Source: a virus. From it: a stretch of DNA of 64,000 nucleotides. The DNA lies in IMG/VR virus record IMGVR_UViG_3300001460_000004, positions 162,483-226,482 of that record; one strand, written 5' to 3'. Shown here piece by piece: positions 26,246 to 34,917 of this stretch. The notes beneath the pieces were generated by a model. That model saw nothing but the letters and a program-made list of their open reading frames with translations, was not told the DNA's origin and did not search any database. The translations under genes were made by a program, and so were the position numbers. Every line of letters begins with the position of its first letter. Position 1 is the first letter of the stretch.

Positions 26246-27823
26246 ATGGCAATAATTCAAATTAGTAAAATTACCAACCGTAAAGGGTTATACGAAAACC
26301 TACCACAACTTGGTGGGGCTGAATTTGGATGGGCAGTTGATTCACAACGCTTGTTTATAGGTAACGGCACACTAACTGAAGGTGCACCTGCTATAGGCAA
26401 CACTGAAATACTTACTGAAGAAAGCGATATAACTGTATTAAGCAATTATGATTATCGCGATATTGCAGTTGGTTACACTGCACAAACAGGCACAACAGCT
26501 AGTAGCCCAACTATACGAACGCTACAAGCTAAACTAGATGATCATGCAAGTGTTAGAGACTTTGGTGCTGTAGGTGACGGTGTTACTGACGATACTGCAG
26601 CAATTAACAGAGCATTGTACCAGTTATACTGTAGAGAAGCAACAAGCCAAGTTCGGCGTACATTGTTTTTTCCAGCTGGAACTTATCTTATTAGTGAAAG
26701 TTTATTAATTCCAACTTACGCAAGTTTGTTAGGAGAAGGCCTCAATCACAGTATTATTTACATGGCTACTGATGCAACTCCTAGTTCAGTTAATGCATAT
26801 GTTGCAAAGTTTGCAGACAGTTTGCAGCAAACAGGAGCAAATATTGGATCTAATAGTGCAACAGCACCTACTAATATTGAAATTAGTAGTATGTCGTTTC
26901 AATCTACTGAAGCTAATGATGTATTTTTAATTGATCGTGCTACTAAATGTTGGTTCAACAGTGTTGAATTTAAAGGACCAGTTACGTTAACTCAAGTAAC
27001 AGACAGCGGATCAACTGCACTAGATACCAAGCAAGCCGTTGTGTTTGATAGCAATGCAAGCTATCCAATTGAAGATATTACTTTTGACAAATGTGTTTTT
27101 AGTAATATTAAAACAGGATTTGGAACCAGTGTACTAGCAAAGGCTGTTACTGTAAGCAATAGTAAATTTGAAACACTTGAATTAGGTGCAGTGCTTGGCG
27201 GCAGTGCAACTGGATTTAGATTTGTACACAATGCATTTAATAACGTTTACTCACAAGGTATTAATTTTGGCGCTGCTAACTTAAATGTCAGTGCATACAA
27301 CTTGTTTTTAAATGTCGGCGAAGCTATATCAAGTGGTAACCCGCAAACATCAATTGTAGAATGGTCCAATGACAACAATCTAAGTTTAGGTGACTTGTTT
27401 GAACGCACAATTGCAGAAAGTGCCACACATCCTACTGTGTTAGCATCAGGTGCTGATGCTAGTACTGGACAAACTGCATTACACTTAGGACGTTTTACGC
27501 AAGAAAATGGTAAAACTTTTACCTTGACAGATAATACTAGTAATGCTACAATATTTACAGTAGACACAACGTTTACTAAAGCATTTACTATGGCATACAC
27601 TATTACTAGAAGCACAGACGTTAGACACGGTACAATGAGAGTTGTTGCTGGACCTGACGATAGTACTAACCCAGTTGTGTATGTTGACGACTACAGTGAA
27701 AATACCAATACTGGTGTAACACTATTTGCTTCACAAGCAAGTGATGTTATCACTATAAAATACACAACCAATAGTAACACGTTTAACGGCACTTTAACTT
27801 ATTCAATATCTAAATTACAGTAA
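26246..27823 (+). CDS. Tailspike or tail fibre with pectate-lyase-type beta-helix
   Basis: The first 60 residues form a virion-attachment-like region (FIGNGTLTEGAPAIGNTEI). SVRDFGAVGDGVTDDTAAIN near residue 105 is the signature start of the pectate-lyase-3 beta-helix domain, common in phage receptor-degrading tailspikes. The beta-helix body continues for some 200 residues and is followed by a beta-rich end. A late-type promoter precedes it. The predicted role is to bind or cut a host surface polysaccharide. Confidence 0.88.
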   Translation: MAIIQISKITNRKGLYENLPQLGGAEFGWAVDSQRLFIGNGTLTEGAPAIGNTEILTEESDITVLSNYDYRDIAVGYTAQTGTTASSPTIRTLQAKLDDHASVRDFGAVGDGVTDDTAAINRALYQLYCREATSQVRRTLFFPAGTYLISESLLIPTYASLLGEGLNHSIIYMATDATPSSVNAYVAKFADSLQQTGANIGSNSATAPTNIEISSMSFQSTEANDVFLIDRATKCWFNSVEFKGPVTLTQVTDSGSTALDTKQAVVFDSNASYPIEDITFDKCVFSNIKTGFGTSVLAKAVTVSNSKFETLELGAVLGGSATGFRFVHNAFNNVYSQGINFGAANLNVSAYNLFLNVGEAISSGNPQTSIVEWSNDNNLSLGDLFERTIAESATHPTVLASGADASTGQTALHLGRFTQENGKTFTLTDNTSNATIFTVDTTFTKAFTMAYTITRSTDVRHGTMRVVAGPDDSTNPVVYVDDYSENTNTGVTLFASQASDVITIKYTTNSNTFNGTLTYSISKLQ

Positions 27824-27835
27824 AAAGTAGTAAAA

Positions 27836-28258
27836 ATGATTTGGCAACAGTCATATGAAAAGCGTGTAGCTGCTTGGCAAGCTATGCGTTCAGAAATTCA
27901 AACTCTACCTTTTGAACAAATGCTTCAAACATGCAACGATTGGTGGTATACTGCGCCTTTGTATAGCAGATGGTTGTGGTATGAAGATTATAGCAATTGG
28001 CCAAATCCTTGGGAGTTGTTAGAAGAAAATAAAATATGCGAGTTATCTCGTGCTTTGGGAATGGTGTACACGTTGTTGCTTATTGACGAACAACTGGTGC
28101 ACCAAATTTCAATTGATTATACCGGAAATGAATTTATTGTAAACGTAGAAAATGGGAAATATATATTGAATTGGTCTGACGAAAAGATAGTAAGTATTAC
28201 ATCGCTCGAAACAAACATACTACGTTCAATTAAAGCAACGTCCATTAAAAAAATATAA
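27836..28258 (+). CDS. Trp-rich conserved phage protein
   Basis: 140 residues with an unusually large number of Trp in the first 60 (for example WWYTAPLYSRWLWYED). No family recognised. Similar small Trp-rich proteins occur in marine T4-like phages. It lies between the tailspike and ribonucleotide reductase genes, with 20 bases to nrdA. Confidence 0.7.
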   Translation: MIWQQSYEKRVAAWQAMRSEIQTLPFEQMLQTCNDWWYTAPLYSRWLWYEDYSNWPNPWELLEENKICELSRALGMVYTLLLIDEQLVHQISIDYTGNEFIVNVENGKYILNWSDEKIVSITSLETNILRSIKATSIKKI

Positions 28259-28278
28259 AGAAGAAGTGGGAAGAGAAA

Positions 28279-30591
28279 ATGCAAAAATCACAAGTGTTAG
28301 TACAAAAACGTAATGGTGAAAAAGAAGAATTAGATATTGAAAAATTGCATAAAGTTGTGTTTTTTGCTTGTAATGGAATTACTGGGGTTAGTGCAAGCGA
28401 AGTTGAACTAAAAAGTCAAATTCAATTTTTTAATGGTATAAAAACTGCTGAAGTACAAGAGACACTTATTAAAAGTGCTGCAGATCTTATTAGTGAAGAA
28501 ACTCCTAACTATCAATATGTTGGAGGGCGTCTTGTTAATTATGCATTGCGTAAAGAAGTATATGGTGGATTTGAACCTTCTCATATTTTTCCATTGGTAC
28601 AAAAAAATGTTTTGGACGGATATTACACACAAGACTTATTGGAAAAATACACTGAGAGTGATTGGGAGAAAATTAACAGCTATATCAAACACGATCGTGA
28701 TGAAAATTTAACCTATGTTGCAATGGAGCAATTTAGAGGTAAGTACCTAGCACAGAATCGAGTTACAAAAGAAATACGTGAAACACCTCAAGTAACTTAT
28801 ATGTTGATTGCAGCTACATTGTTTGCTGACTACCCAGAAGAGACCCGCTTATCGTGGGTTAAAGATTATTATGATACTATTAGTTTACATCAAATTAGTT
28901 TGCCAACTCCTGTTATGGCCGGTGTGCGTACTCCACAAAAACAATTCAGCAGTTGCGTCCTTATTGAAACTGGCGATAGCCTTGATAGTATTAACGCTAC
29001 TACTAGTAGCATCGTTAAGTACGTCAGTCAAAAAGCAGGAATTGGAATCGGAGCTGGTAGTATACGAGCTCTTGGAAGTCCCATACGTAAAGGTGACGCC
29101 TATCATACAGGAGTCATCCCATTTTATAAAATGTTCCAAAGTGCAACAAGGAGTTGTAGCCAAGGTGGTGTGCGAAACGGAGCAGCCACCTTATATTATC
29201 CCATATGGCATCTCGAAATAGAAGATTTGCTAGTACTTAAAAACAACAAAGGTACAGAAGAAAATCGTGTACGGCACATGGACTATGGTGTACAGTTTAA
29301 CAAACTAATGTATGAACGACTGTTAACTGGTGGAAACATTACACTGTTTAGTCCTCATGATACACCTGGATTATATGATGCATTTTTTGCTGATACTGAG
29401 GAATTTAAAAGGTTATACGAACAGTACGAACGGGCATACAGTATTAAAAAGAAAAGTGTACCCGCTATTGATTTGTTTACTTCGTTTATGCAAGAACGCA
29501 AAGATACCGGCCGCATATATTTGATGAATGTTGATCATGCAAATGATCACGGAAGTTTTATTAAAAAAGTAGCACCAATTAAACAAAGTAATTTGTGCTG
29601 TGAAATTAACTTACCAACCAAGCCTCTAAACGATATTAATGATGAGGATGGTGAGATTGCATTATGTACGTTGAGTGCAGTTAATTGGGGTGCTTTTAAA
29701 TCACCAGAAGATATGGAAAAAGCATGCCGGATGGCAGTATATGGACTTGATGCATTGTTATCGTATCAAGATTACCCAGTTAAGGCTGCACGTAACAGCA
29801 CTAAAAAACGCCGTCCTCTTGGGGTTGGGATTATTAACTTAGCATATTGGCTTGCAAAACACGATTTAAATTATAGCAATAGTGCAAGTCTCAAAGAAGT
29901 AGATCGCTGGGCTCAGCACTGGAGTTATTATTTGATACAAGCAAGTGTTGAGTTGGCCGAGCGTGACGGTGCATGTTCTGGGAGTAATGAAACCAAGTAT
30001 CACAGTGGTATTTTACCTGTGGACACGTATAAACCAGAAGTTGATAACTTATTACCACACAAAGATGTAGTTGACTGGGAATCACTGAGACAACGATTGC
30101 GTAAAACTGGAATACGCAACAGCACGTTAATGGCACTTATGCCAGCTGAAACAAGTGCCCAAATTGCAAACGCAACCAATGGTATTGAGCCGCCACGTAG
30201 TTTTGTTAGTATTAAACAAAGTAAAGATGGTGTGCTTAAACAAGTTGTGCCTGAATATCGTCGTTTAAAAAACAAATACGAATTGCTTTGGGATCACAGT
30301 AGTCCAGAAGGATATATGAATATTTGTGCTATACTACAAAAATACATTGACCAAGGTATATCAGTAAACACAAGTTACAATCCAGTGAACTATGAAGATG
30401 AAAAAATACCAACCAGTGTAATGCTAAAGCATATTATTGATTTTTACAAATATGGTGGCAAGCAACTTTATTATTTTCAAACTTTTGACGGACAAGGTGA
30501 AATAGATGTTGACAAAATGAATCAAATGCAGTATACTGAGTTAGAAGTAAACAATCAAGATGAAGAGAATTGCGACAGTTGCGTTCTATGA
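28279..30591 (+). CDS. nrdA: Class Ia ribonucleoside-diphosphate reductase alpha subunit
   Basis: 770 residues, the usual length. Residues about 1-90 form an ATP-cone regulatory domain (VQKRNGEKEELDIEKLHKVV). The catalytic core includes FSSCVLIE and SNLCCEINLP, and the C-terminus ends with a redox pair, CDSCVL. It makes deoxyribonucleotides with NrdB. A GGGAAGAG site precedes the ATG. The ATP cone suggests ATP/dATP control is retained. The gene is followed by nrdB and a glutaredoxin that could reduce the enzyme. Confidence 0.96.
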   Translation: MQKSQVLVQKRNGEKEELDIEKLHKVVFFACNGITGVSASEVELKSQIQFFNGIKTAEVQETLIKSAADLISEETPNYQYVGGRLVNYALRKEVYGGFEPSHIFPLVQKNVLDGYYTQDLLEKYTESDWEKINSYIKHDRDENLTYVAMEQFRGKYLAQNRVTKEIRETPQVTYMLIAATLFADYPEETRLSWVKDYYDTISLHQISLPTPVMAGVRTPQKQFSSCVLIETGDSLDSINATTSSIVKYVSQKAGIGIGAGSIRALGSPIRKGDAYHTGVIPFYKMFQSATRSCSQGGVRNGAATLYYPIWHLEIEDLLVLKNNKGTEENRVRHMDYGVQFNKLMYERLLTGGNITLFSPHDTPGLYDAFFADTEEFKRLYEQYERAYSIKKKSVPAIDLFTSFMQERKDTGRIYLMNVDHANDHGSFIKKVAPIKQSNLCCEINLPTKPLNDINDEDGEIALCTLSAVNWGAFKSPEDMEKACRMAVYGLDALLSYQDYPVKAARNSTKKRRPLGVGIINLAYWLAKHDLNYSNSASLKEVDRWAQHWSYYLIQASVELAERDGACSGSNETKYHSGILPVDTYKPEVDNLLPHKDVVDWESLRQRLRKTGIRNSTLMALMPAETSAQIANATNGIEPPRSFVSIKQSKDGVLKQVVPEYRRLKNKYELLWDHSSPEGYMNICAILQKYIDQGISVNTSYNPVNYEDEKIPTSVMLKHIIDFYKYGGKQLYYFQTFDGQGEIDVDKMNQMQYTELEVNNQDEENCDSCVL

Positions 30592-30605
30592 AAGCAGGAT
30601 AAAAG

Positions 30606-31733
30606 ATGGCAGTATTAAATCTAAATAAAGGAAATGATCATACCCAAGCAAAAGCATTTCTTGATAGCAGTGGTAGTTTGGGATTTCAACGTTATGATAC
30701 GTTGAAGTATCGTCAGTTTGATAAGTTAACTGACAAGCAATTAGGTTTCTTTTGGAGACCAGAAGAAATAGATGTAGGCAAGGATTCTAAAGACTTTAGG
30801 GATTTAACTGACCACGAGCAACACATTTTTACTAGTAATTTGAAACGTCAAATTGTATTAGACAGTGTACAAGGCCGCAGTCCTAATTTAGCATTTCTTC
30901 CAGTGTGTACACTACCTGAATTAGAAACATGGATTGAAACATGGGCATTTAGTGAAACAATTCATTCACGTAGCTATACACATATTATTCGTAATGTCTA
31001 TACTGATCCTAGCAAAGTTTTTGATAATATGCTTGACATTGATCAAATTGTAGAGTGTGGTGAAGATATTAGTCAACACTATGACGATCTCATTGAAGCC
31101 ACACAATGGTATCAATTGCTCGGTGAAGGCACACACAAAGTAAACGGTAAAAAAGTTGAAGTTGATTTGTATGACATTAAGAAAAAACTATGGCTTGCTA
31201 TTAACAGTGTAAATGTTCTTGAAGGTATTCGTTTTTATGTGAGCTTTGCATGCAGTTGGGCATTTGCTGAACTCAAAAAGATGGAAGGAAATGCTAAAAT
31301 TATTAAATTAATTGCACGTGATGAAAACTTACATTTAGCAAGTACACAACAATTAATGAAAGTACTTCCAACAGATGATCCAGACTTTGCTAAAATTGAA
31401 AACGAATTAAAAGATCAATGTACTAAATTGTATGTTGATGCGGTGGAACAAGAAAAAGAATGGGCCGATTATTTGTTTAAAGATGGCTCAATGATTGGGC
31501 TCAATGCGGAACTTCTCAATCAGTATATTGAATGGATTGCTCATAAACGTATGACCGCTGTTGGACTTGAATCACCGTTTAAAGGGAGTAGTAATCCTTT
31601 ACCTTGGACACAAAAATGGATTAGTGGTGGTGAAGTACAAGTAGCACCACAAGAAACTGAAATCACAAGCTACGTTATTGGCGGCACTAAACAAGATGTT
31701 ACATCAGAAACACTTGCAGGATTAAGTTTATGA
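30606..31733 (+). CDS. nrdB: Class Ia ribonucleoside-diphosphate reductase beta subunit
   Basis: 375 residues, the usual length. The di-iron ligand regions FSETIHSRSYTHI (Glu, His and the radical Tyr) and ARDENLHLASTQ are present, plus DHEQHIF upstream. It holds the tyrosyl radical that starts catalysis in NrdA. It sits 14 bases after nrdA and overlaps the glutaredoxin gene as ATGA. Confidence 0.95.
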   Translation: MAVLNLNKGNDHTQAKAFLDSSGSLGFQRYDTLKYRQFDKLTDKQLGFFWRPEEIDVGKDSKDFRDLTDHEQHIFTSNLKRQIVLDSVQGRSPNLAFLPVCTLPELETWIETWAFSETIHSRSYTHIIRNVYTDPSKVFDNMLDIDQIVECGEDISQHYDDLIEATQWYQLLGEGTHKVNGKKVEVDLYDIKKKLWLAINSVNVLEGIRFYVSFACSWAFAELKKMEGNAKIIKLIARDENLHLASTQQLMKVLPTDDPDFAKIENELKDQCTKLYVDAVEQEKEWADYLFKDGSMIGLNAELLNQYIEWIAHKRMTAVGLESPFKGSSNPLPWTQKWISGGEVQVAPQETEITSYVIGGTKQDVTSETLAGLSL

Positions 31734-32011
31734 CACTAATTGTCTATACTAAACCACGTTGTGGATACTGTGATGCATCAAAAACATTACTCGATTCCCA
31801 TGACATTGAATACTCTACTATTGATATAACTGAATATCCACAAGCAATGAATATGCTGATGGAAGCAGGGCATCGAACTATGCCGCAAATTTACTGGAAC
31901 GATCAAGTATTTGTTGAGGGTGGCTACAATGGGTTAAGTAAGTATACAGGCGCAGAATTACATGACAAAATTAATTTATTATCTGGAAACATTAACTTAG
32001 GATCATTATGA
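31730..32011 (+). CDS. Glutaredoxin
   Basis: The active site CGYC lies at residues 11-14 in TKPRCGYCDASK, followed by a TMPQIYW cis-proline turn and EGGYN. The length of 93 residues is normal. It probably supplies electrons to the NrdAB pair encoded just upstream, since it overlaps nrdB by four bases. Confidence 0.93.
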   Translation: MTLIVYTKPRCGYCDASKTLLDSHDIEYSTIDITEYPQAMNMLMEAGHRTMPQIYWNDQVFVEGGYNGLSKYTGAELHDKINLLSGNINLGSL

Positions 32012-32334
32012 AACTTCCAATAGAAAAAAACAACATTTATACATTTAAGAGTACTACTGGCGAAGAGTTTATAGCTCGTGTCAAAAGCACAGGAAATGAT
32101 TATATTGTTATTGATCAACCTATACAAACTGTACTCAATCAAGCAGGCTTACAGATGGTGCCTAGTTTGTTTAGTAGCGATGCTGACAAACCTGTTACCA
32201 TAAATACTAGTACCATCTCAATGGTAGCAACTGCAAGGCAAGATGTTGAATTAAGTTATATTGAAGCAACATCAGGTGTGGCAACTGCAAAAACAATAGA
32301 AACTGGACAAAAGAGCCCAATCTTACACGGTTAA
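32008..32334 (+). CDS. Small conserved phage protein, possible LSm-like fold
   Basis: 108 residues. The first part (YTFKSTTGEEFIARVKS) resembles an Sm-type beta strand pair, and similar small phage proteins have been described as LSm-like, but I cannot confirm this. It overlaps the glutaredoxin gene as ATGA and abuts the next gene. It probably belongs to the nrd operon or to a small virion set. Confidence 0.65.
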   Translation: MKLPIEKNNIYTFKSTTGEEFIARVKSTGNDYIVIDQPIQTVLNQAGLQMVPSLFSSDADKPVTINTSTISMVATARQDVELSYIEATSGVATAKTIETGQKSPILHG

Positions 32335-32556
32335 ATGGCACATAGGTTTGAAATAGTAGTTAACGGATCAACCGTTGTTTATGACAATTATGATGATATA
32401 CCTGAACAAATAGAAAGAGTAATATCATTTGATCCTGACATACCACCTGAACCTCACAGTGATGCACAACACCATGAAATTGACAAGTGGCCCGCTCGAT
32501 TCCAGCGTTTAATGGAGAAAGAATATGCCTTCTGGCGCAAGTTTTATAACAGCTAA
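32335..32556 (+). CDS. Small conserved phage protein
   Basis: 73 residues, acidic with many His and Pro (for example PDIPPEPHSDAQHHE). No family recognised. It abuts the stop of the upstream gene and overlaps the PAAR gene by 32 bases, so the three are probably expressed together. Confidence 0.6.
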   Translation: MAHRFEIVVNGSTVVYDNYDDIPEQIERVISFDPDIPPEPHSDAQHHEIDKWPARFQRLMEKEYAFWRKFYNS

Positions 32557-32824
32557 GTGCGTTCCACATTGTAGTCCACTCACCGTTGCAGGGCCAGGCG
32601 CTAGCAGCGTACTTGTAAATGGAAAACCAGCTGCACGGGCAGGTGATAAGGTCACTCCACATTTAAAACCAGCAGGCAGGAAGTGTAAACCACATGCTCC
32701 TGCTATTTCTAAAGGCAGTACATCTGTTATAGTTGAAGGTAAACCGTTTGCTAGGATTGGCGATACTATTGCCGGTTGTACAGCAATTGCCCAAGGCTCT
32801 CCTGATGTTATTGTAGGTGGATAA
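32525..32824 (+). CDS. PAAR-motif tail-tip protein
   Basis: The 99-residue protein has the PAAR pattern: short repeats GKPAARAGDKV and GKPFARIGDTI, plus VNG and VEG turns and a conserved HLKP. In T4-like phages a PAAR protein caps the baseplate spike and helps pierce the outer membrane. It lies next to two long structural genes. The Cys and His residues (KCVPHC, HAPA) may bind metal, as in other PAAR tips. Confidence 0.9.
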   Translation: MPSGASFITAKCVPHCSPLTVAGPGASSVLVNGKPAARAGDKVTPHLKPAGRKCKPHAPAISKGSTSVIVEGKPFARIGDTIAGCTAIAQGSPDVIVGG

Positions 32825-32826
32825 CC

Positions 32827-34854
32827 GTGTCTTATAGTAGTGTAATGGCAATAGCGGGTGCAGGATTTTTTAAACCTCCTCCAGGTGATGTGGGTACAAG
32901 TATTCATATTCCAACAACGTTAACTACGGCACTCAATAGTTACACTGGTCTTACAACTATTACTAATGTACTGTCTGCAAAAACCAAAGCAAGTACCGCG
33001 GCTATTGCAACAAATATAAGTTTTAGTAACTATATTAAGATATTAAATTTAGGCAATACTACTCTAAGTCCATTAACAAATACTATACCTAGTGCTTATT
33101 CGGTTGATGATATATTACCAGCTAGTACGGTGTTACCATGGGACAGTGCATTGGTGTACGGTATTAATACAGTAGTTAGTTACCAAGGAAATTATTATAT
33201 ATCCTTGCAAGACAACAACCAAAGCAAAGTACCTACTACTGAAGCTACATTTTGGAAAATAGATTTTACACTTTACTCTTTTAGTAATGCACTATCGTTT
33301 AATGTAAATGCATTGCTGTTTGGAAACACCAGTGATCCAAGTATTTTTTGTCAAGTTTATGGCACCGCTGATGCTTACTTGACTCAAAGTAATGTTCTTA
33401 TTAATAGTACTACTAGTACAGAAATAACAAGTCTTACTTTTAGTAACCTCACCGGGGGTATGAATAATTTAACAACCGGCAGTCTAAATCAATTTACTAG
33501 TAACTTTGCTGAAGTTGCAAAGGATATGAAAAATTTAGGATTTTTAATTGCACTTGATAGAACACAACAATTTGGATTACCAAGTGAGTTGGTGCGTAGG
33601 GTTGCTGATGTAACAGGAATTACAATTCCCTCATTGAATGATGCATTACTATTAAACGGTTTTGAGCAAGCAGAAATTGATGCAATAAATAGCGGATTGA
33701 CAACTGCATTAACTGCCACCCAAGAAAAGTTACTATATGAAGTATTAACAACTATTACCGATGATGATTTTAAAACAGTTTTATCATTGTTGCAAATAAA
33801 AGATAATCCTCAGATTGTACGTATGAGCGATTTACTTAACGTTGTTAAACTATTTCCTAACAGTTATCAATACCTTTTGACTCCACTTCCAAGTGGTCTA
33901 GAAAATCTTTTTATTAATGGAACTACAATTAATAACAATCTAGTTCTTAATCTTGAAGACAATCCAATTGTAACCTATATTGGACAGCCAAACTTATACG
34001 ATTACCCAACTCTTAAATTAATATTACCAGCAGACCAAGCTGCGGCTGTTAAGGGAATAACCAAAGCATTAGAACAGATTCAAGACATAGCAAATTCAAC
34101 ATTACCTGGATTAGCAAAAGCACTAACCACAGTACAAGACAACACAGGGCTAGACAAGGTAATAGCATTAACAACACCAGTTCCGGCTAATATAATCACA
34201 TTTTATCAACAATCGCTTGGTAATGGGTCAGGTGCTGGAAATACACTTGTATTAAGTGATTTTTTAGGCACATTGAGTTTAAGTTTATTTCCAACAAATG
34301 TTAATACTGTTACAACTAACCTGACTGCAATTGATAATGCAAATGGATTAGACACTTACAACAATGGGATCACCAACCTAATTAATTTGTTAGATGGTGA
34401 TTATGGTCTTCCACTTGAAACAAACATTATTCCTAGTGGGCCCGGTGCAGGGACTTATACTAGTTGGAACAATGCTCTTGATACATTAATCCCTGCAATT
34501 GAAACAGCTATTACTGGAGTAACAAGTGCATATCCTGCACAGTCCACGGCAATGAATAATGCATGGGCTTCTATGGTTGCTGAAATTGCTAGAGAAACAG
34601 CAAATCAAAAACTAGCTCAAATTGATTTAACAAACACAACACCAATGGATCAAAGTTTAATTTTAGCATGGGTGCAAGGTTTGCATGATTATGCGTTGGA
34701 CACTAATACAAATGCACTATTAACAAATGTTGCTAATACAAGTACACTTGGCGGGCAATGCGTAATTGCAAGTTTACGTGAGGGAGTAAACATAGACACA
34801 CTTGAAAATGATGCTGGAGTGTCAGTTCCAACAAATTTGCCTGAAAATCTATAA
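32827..34854 (+). CDS. Large virion structural protein, probably baseplate or tail
   Basis: Begins with a GTG at 32827, three bases after the PAAR stop; an ATG at 32845 is the alternative. The 675-residue protein is rich in Asn, Thr, Leu and Ser, with no membrane segment or signal peptide. Its position directly after the PAAR tip points to a tail or baseplate component. No domain is recognised. Confidence 0.8.
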   Translation: MSYSSVMAIAGAGFFKPPPGDVGTSIHIPTTLTTALNSYTGLTTITNVLSAKTKASTAAIATNISFSNYIKILNLGNTTLSPLTNTIPSAYSVDDILPASTVLPWDSALVYGINTVVSYQGNYYISLQDNNQSKVPTTEATFWKIDFTLYSFSNALSFNVNALLFGNTSDPSIFCQVYGTADAYLTQSNVLINSTTSTEITSLTFSNLTGGMNNLTTGSLNQFTSNFAEVAKDMKNLGFLIALDRTQQFGLPSELVRRVADVTGITIPSLNDALLLNGFEQAEIDAINSGLTTALTATQEKLLYEVLTTITDDDFKTVLSLLQIKDNPQIVRMSDLLNVVKLFPNSYQYLLTPLPSGLENLFINGTTINNNLVLNLEDNPIVTYIGQPNLYDYPTLKLILPADQAAAVKGITKALEQIQDIANSTLPGLAKALTTVQDNTGLDKVIALTTPVPANIITFYQQSLGNGSGAGNTLVLSDFLGTLSLSLFPTNVNTVTTNLTAIDNANGLDTYNNGITNLINLLDGDYGLPLETNIIPSGPGAGTYTSWNNALDTLIPAIETAITGVTSAYPAQSTAMNNAWASMVAEIARETANQKLAQIDLTNTTPMDQSLILAWVQGLHDYALDTNTNALLTNVANTSTLGGQCVIASLREGVNIDTLENDAGVSVPTNLPENL

Positions 34855-34871
34855 TACACACTAACGGTATA

Positions 34872-34877
34872 TAAATA
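34872..34877 (+). promoter_or_regulatory. T4-type late promoter (TATAAATA-like)
   Basis: TATATAAATAAAT is the closest match to the T4 late consensus TATAAATA here. It lies about 45 bases upstream of the coiled-coil membrane protein, which has a second TAAATA next to its ATG. Confidence 0.6.
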
Positions 34878-34906
34878 AATTCTCCTTATATACACCAAAA
34901 ACTAGG

Positions 34907-34912
34907 TAAATA
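34907..34912 (+). promoter_or_regulatory. Late promoter-like TAAATA, leaderless arrangement
   Basis: GGTAAATA ends five bases before the ATG at 34918. A full TATAAATA-like box 35 bases further upstream could give a leadered alternative transcript. Confidence 0.55.
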
Positions 34913-34917
34913 TTGTC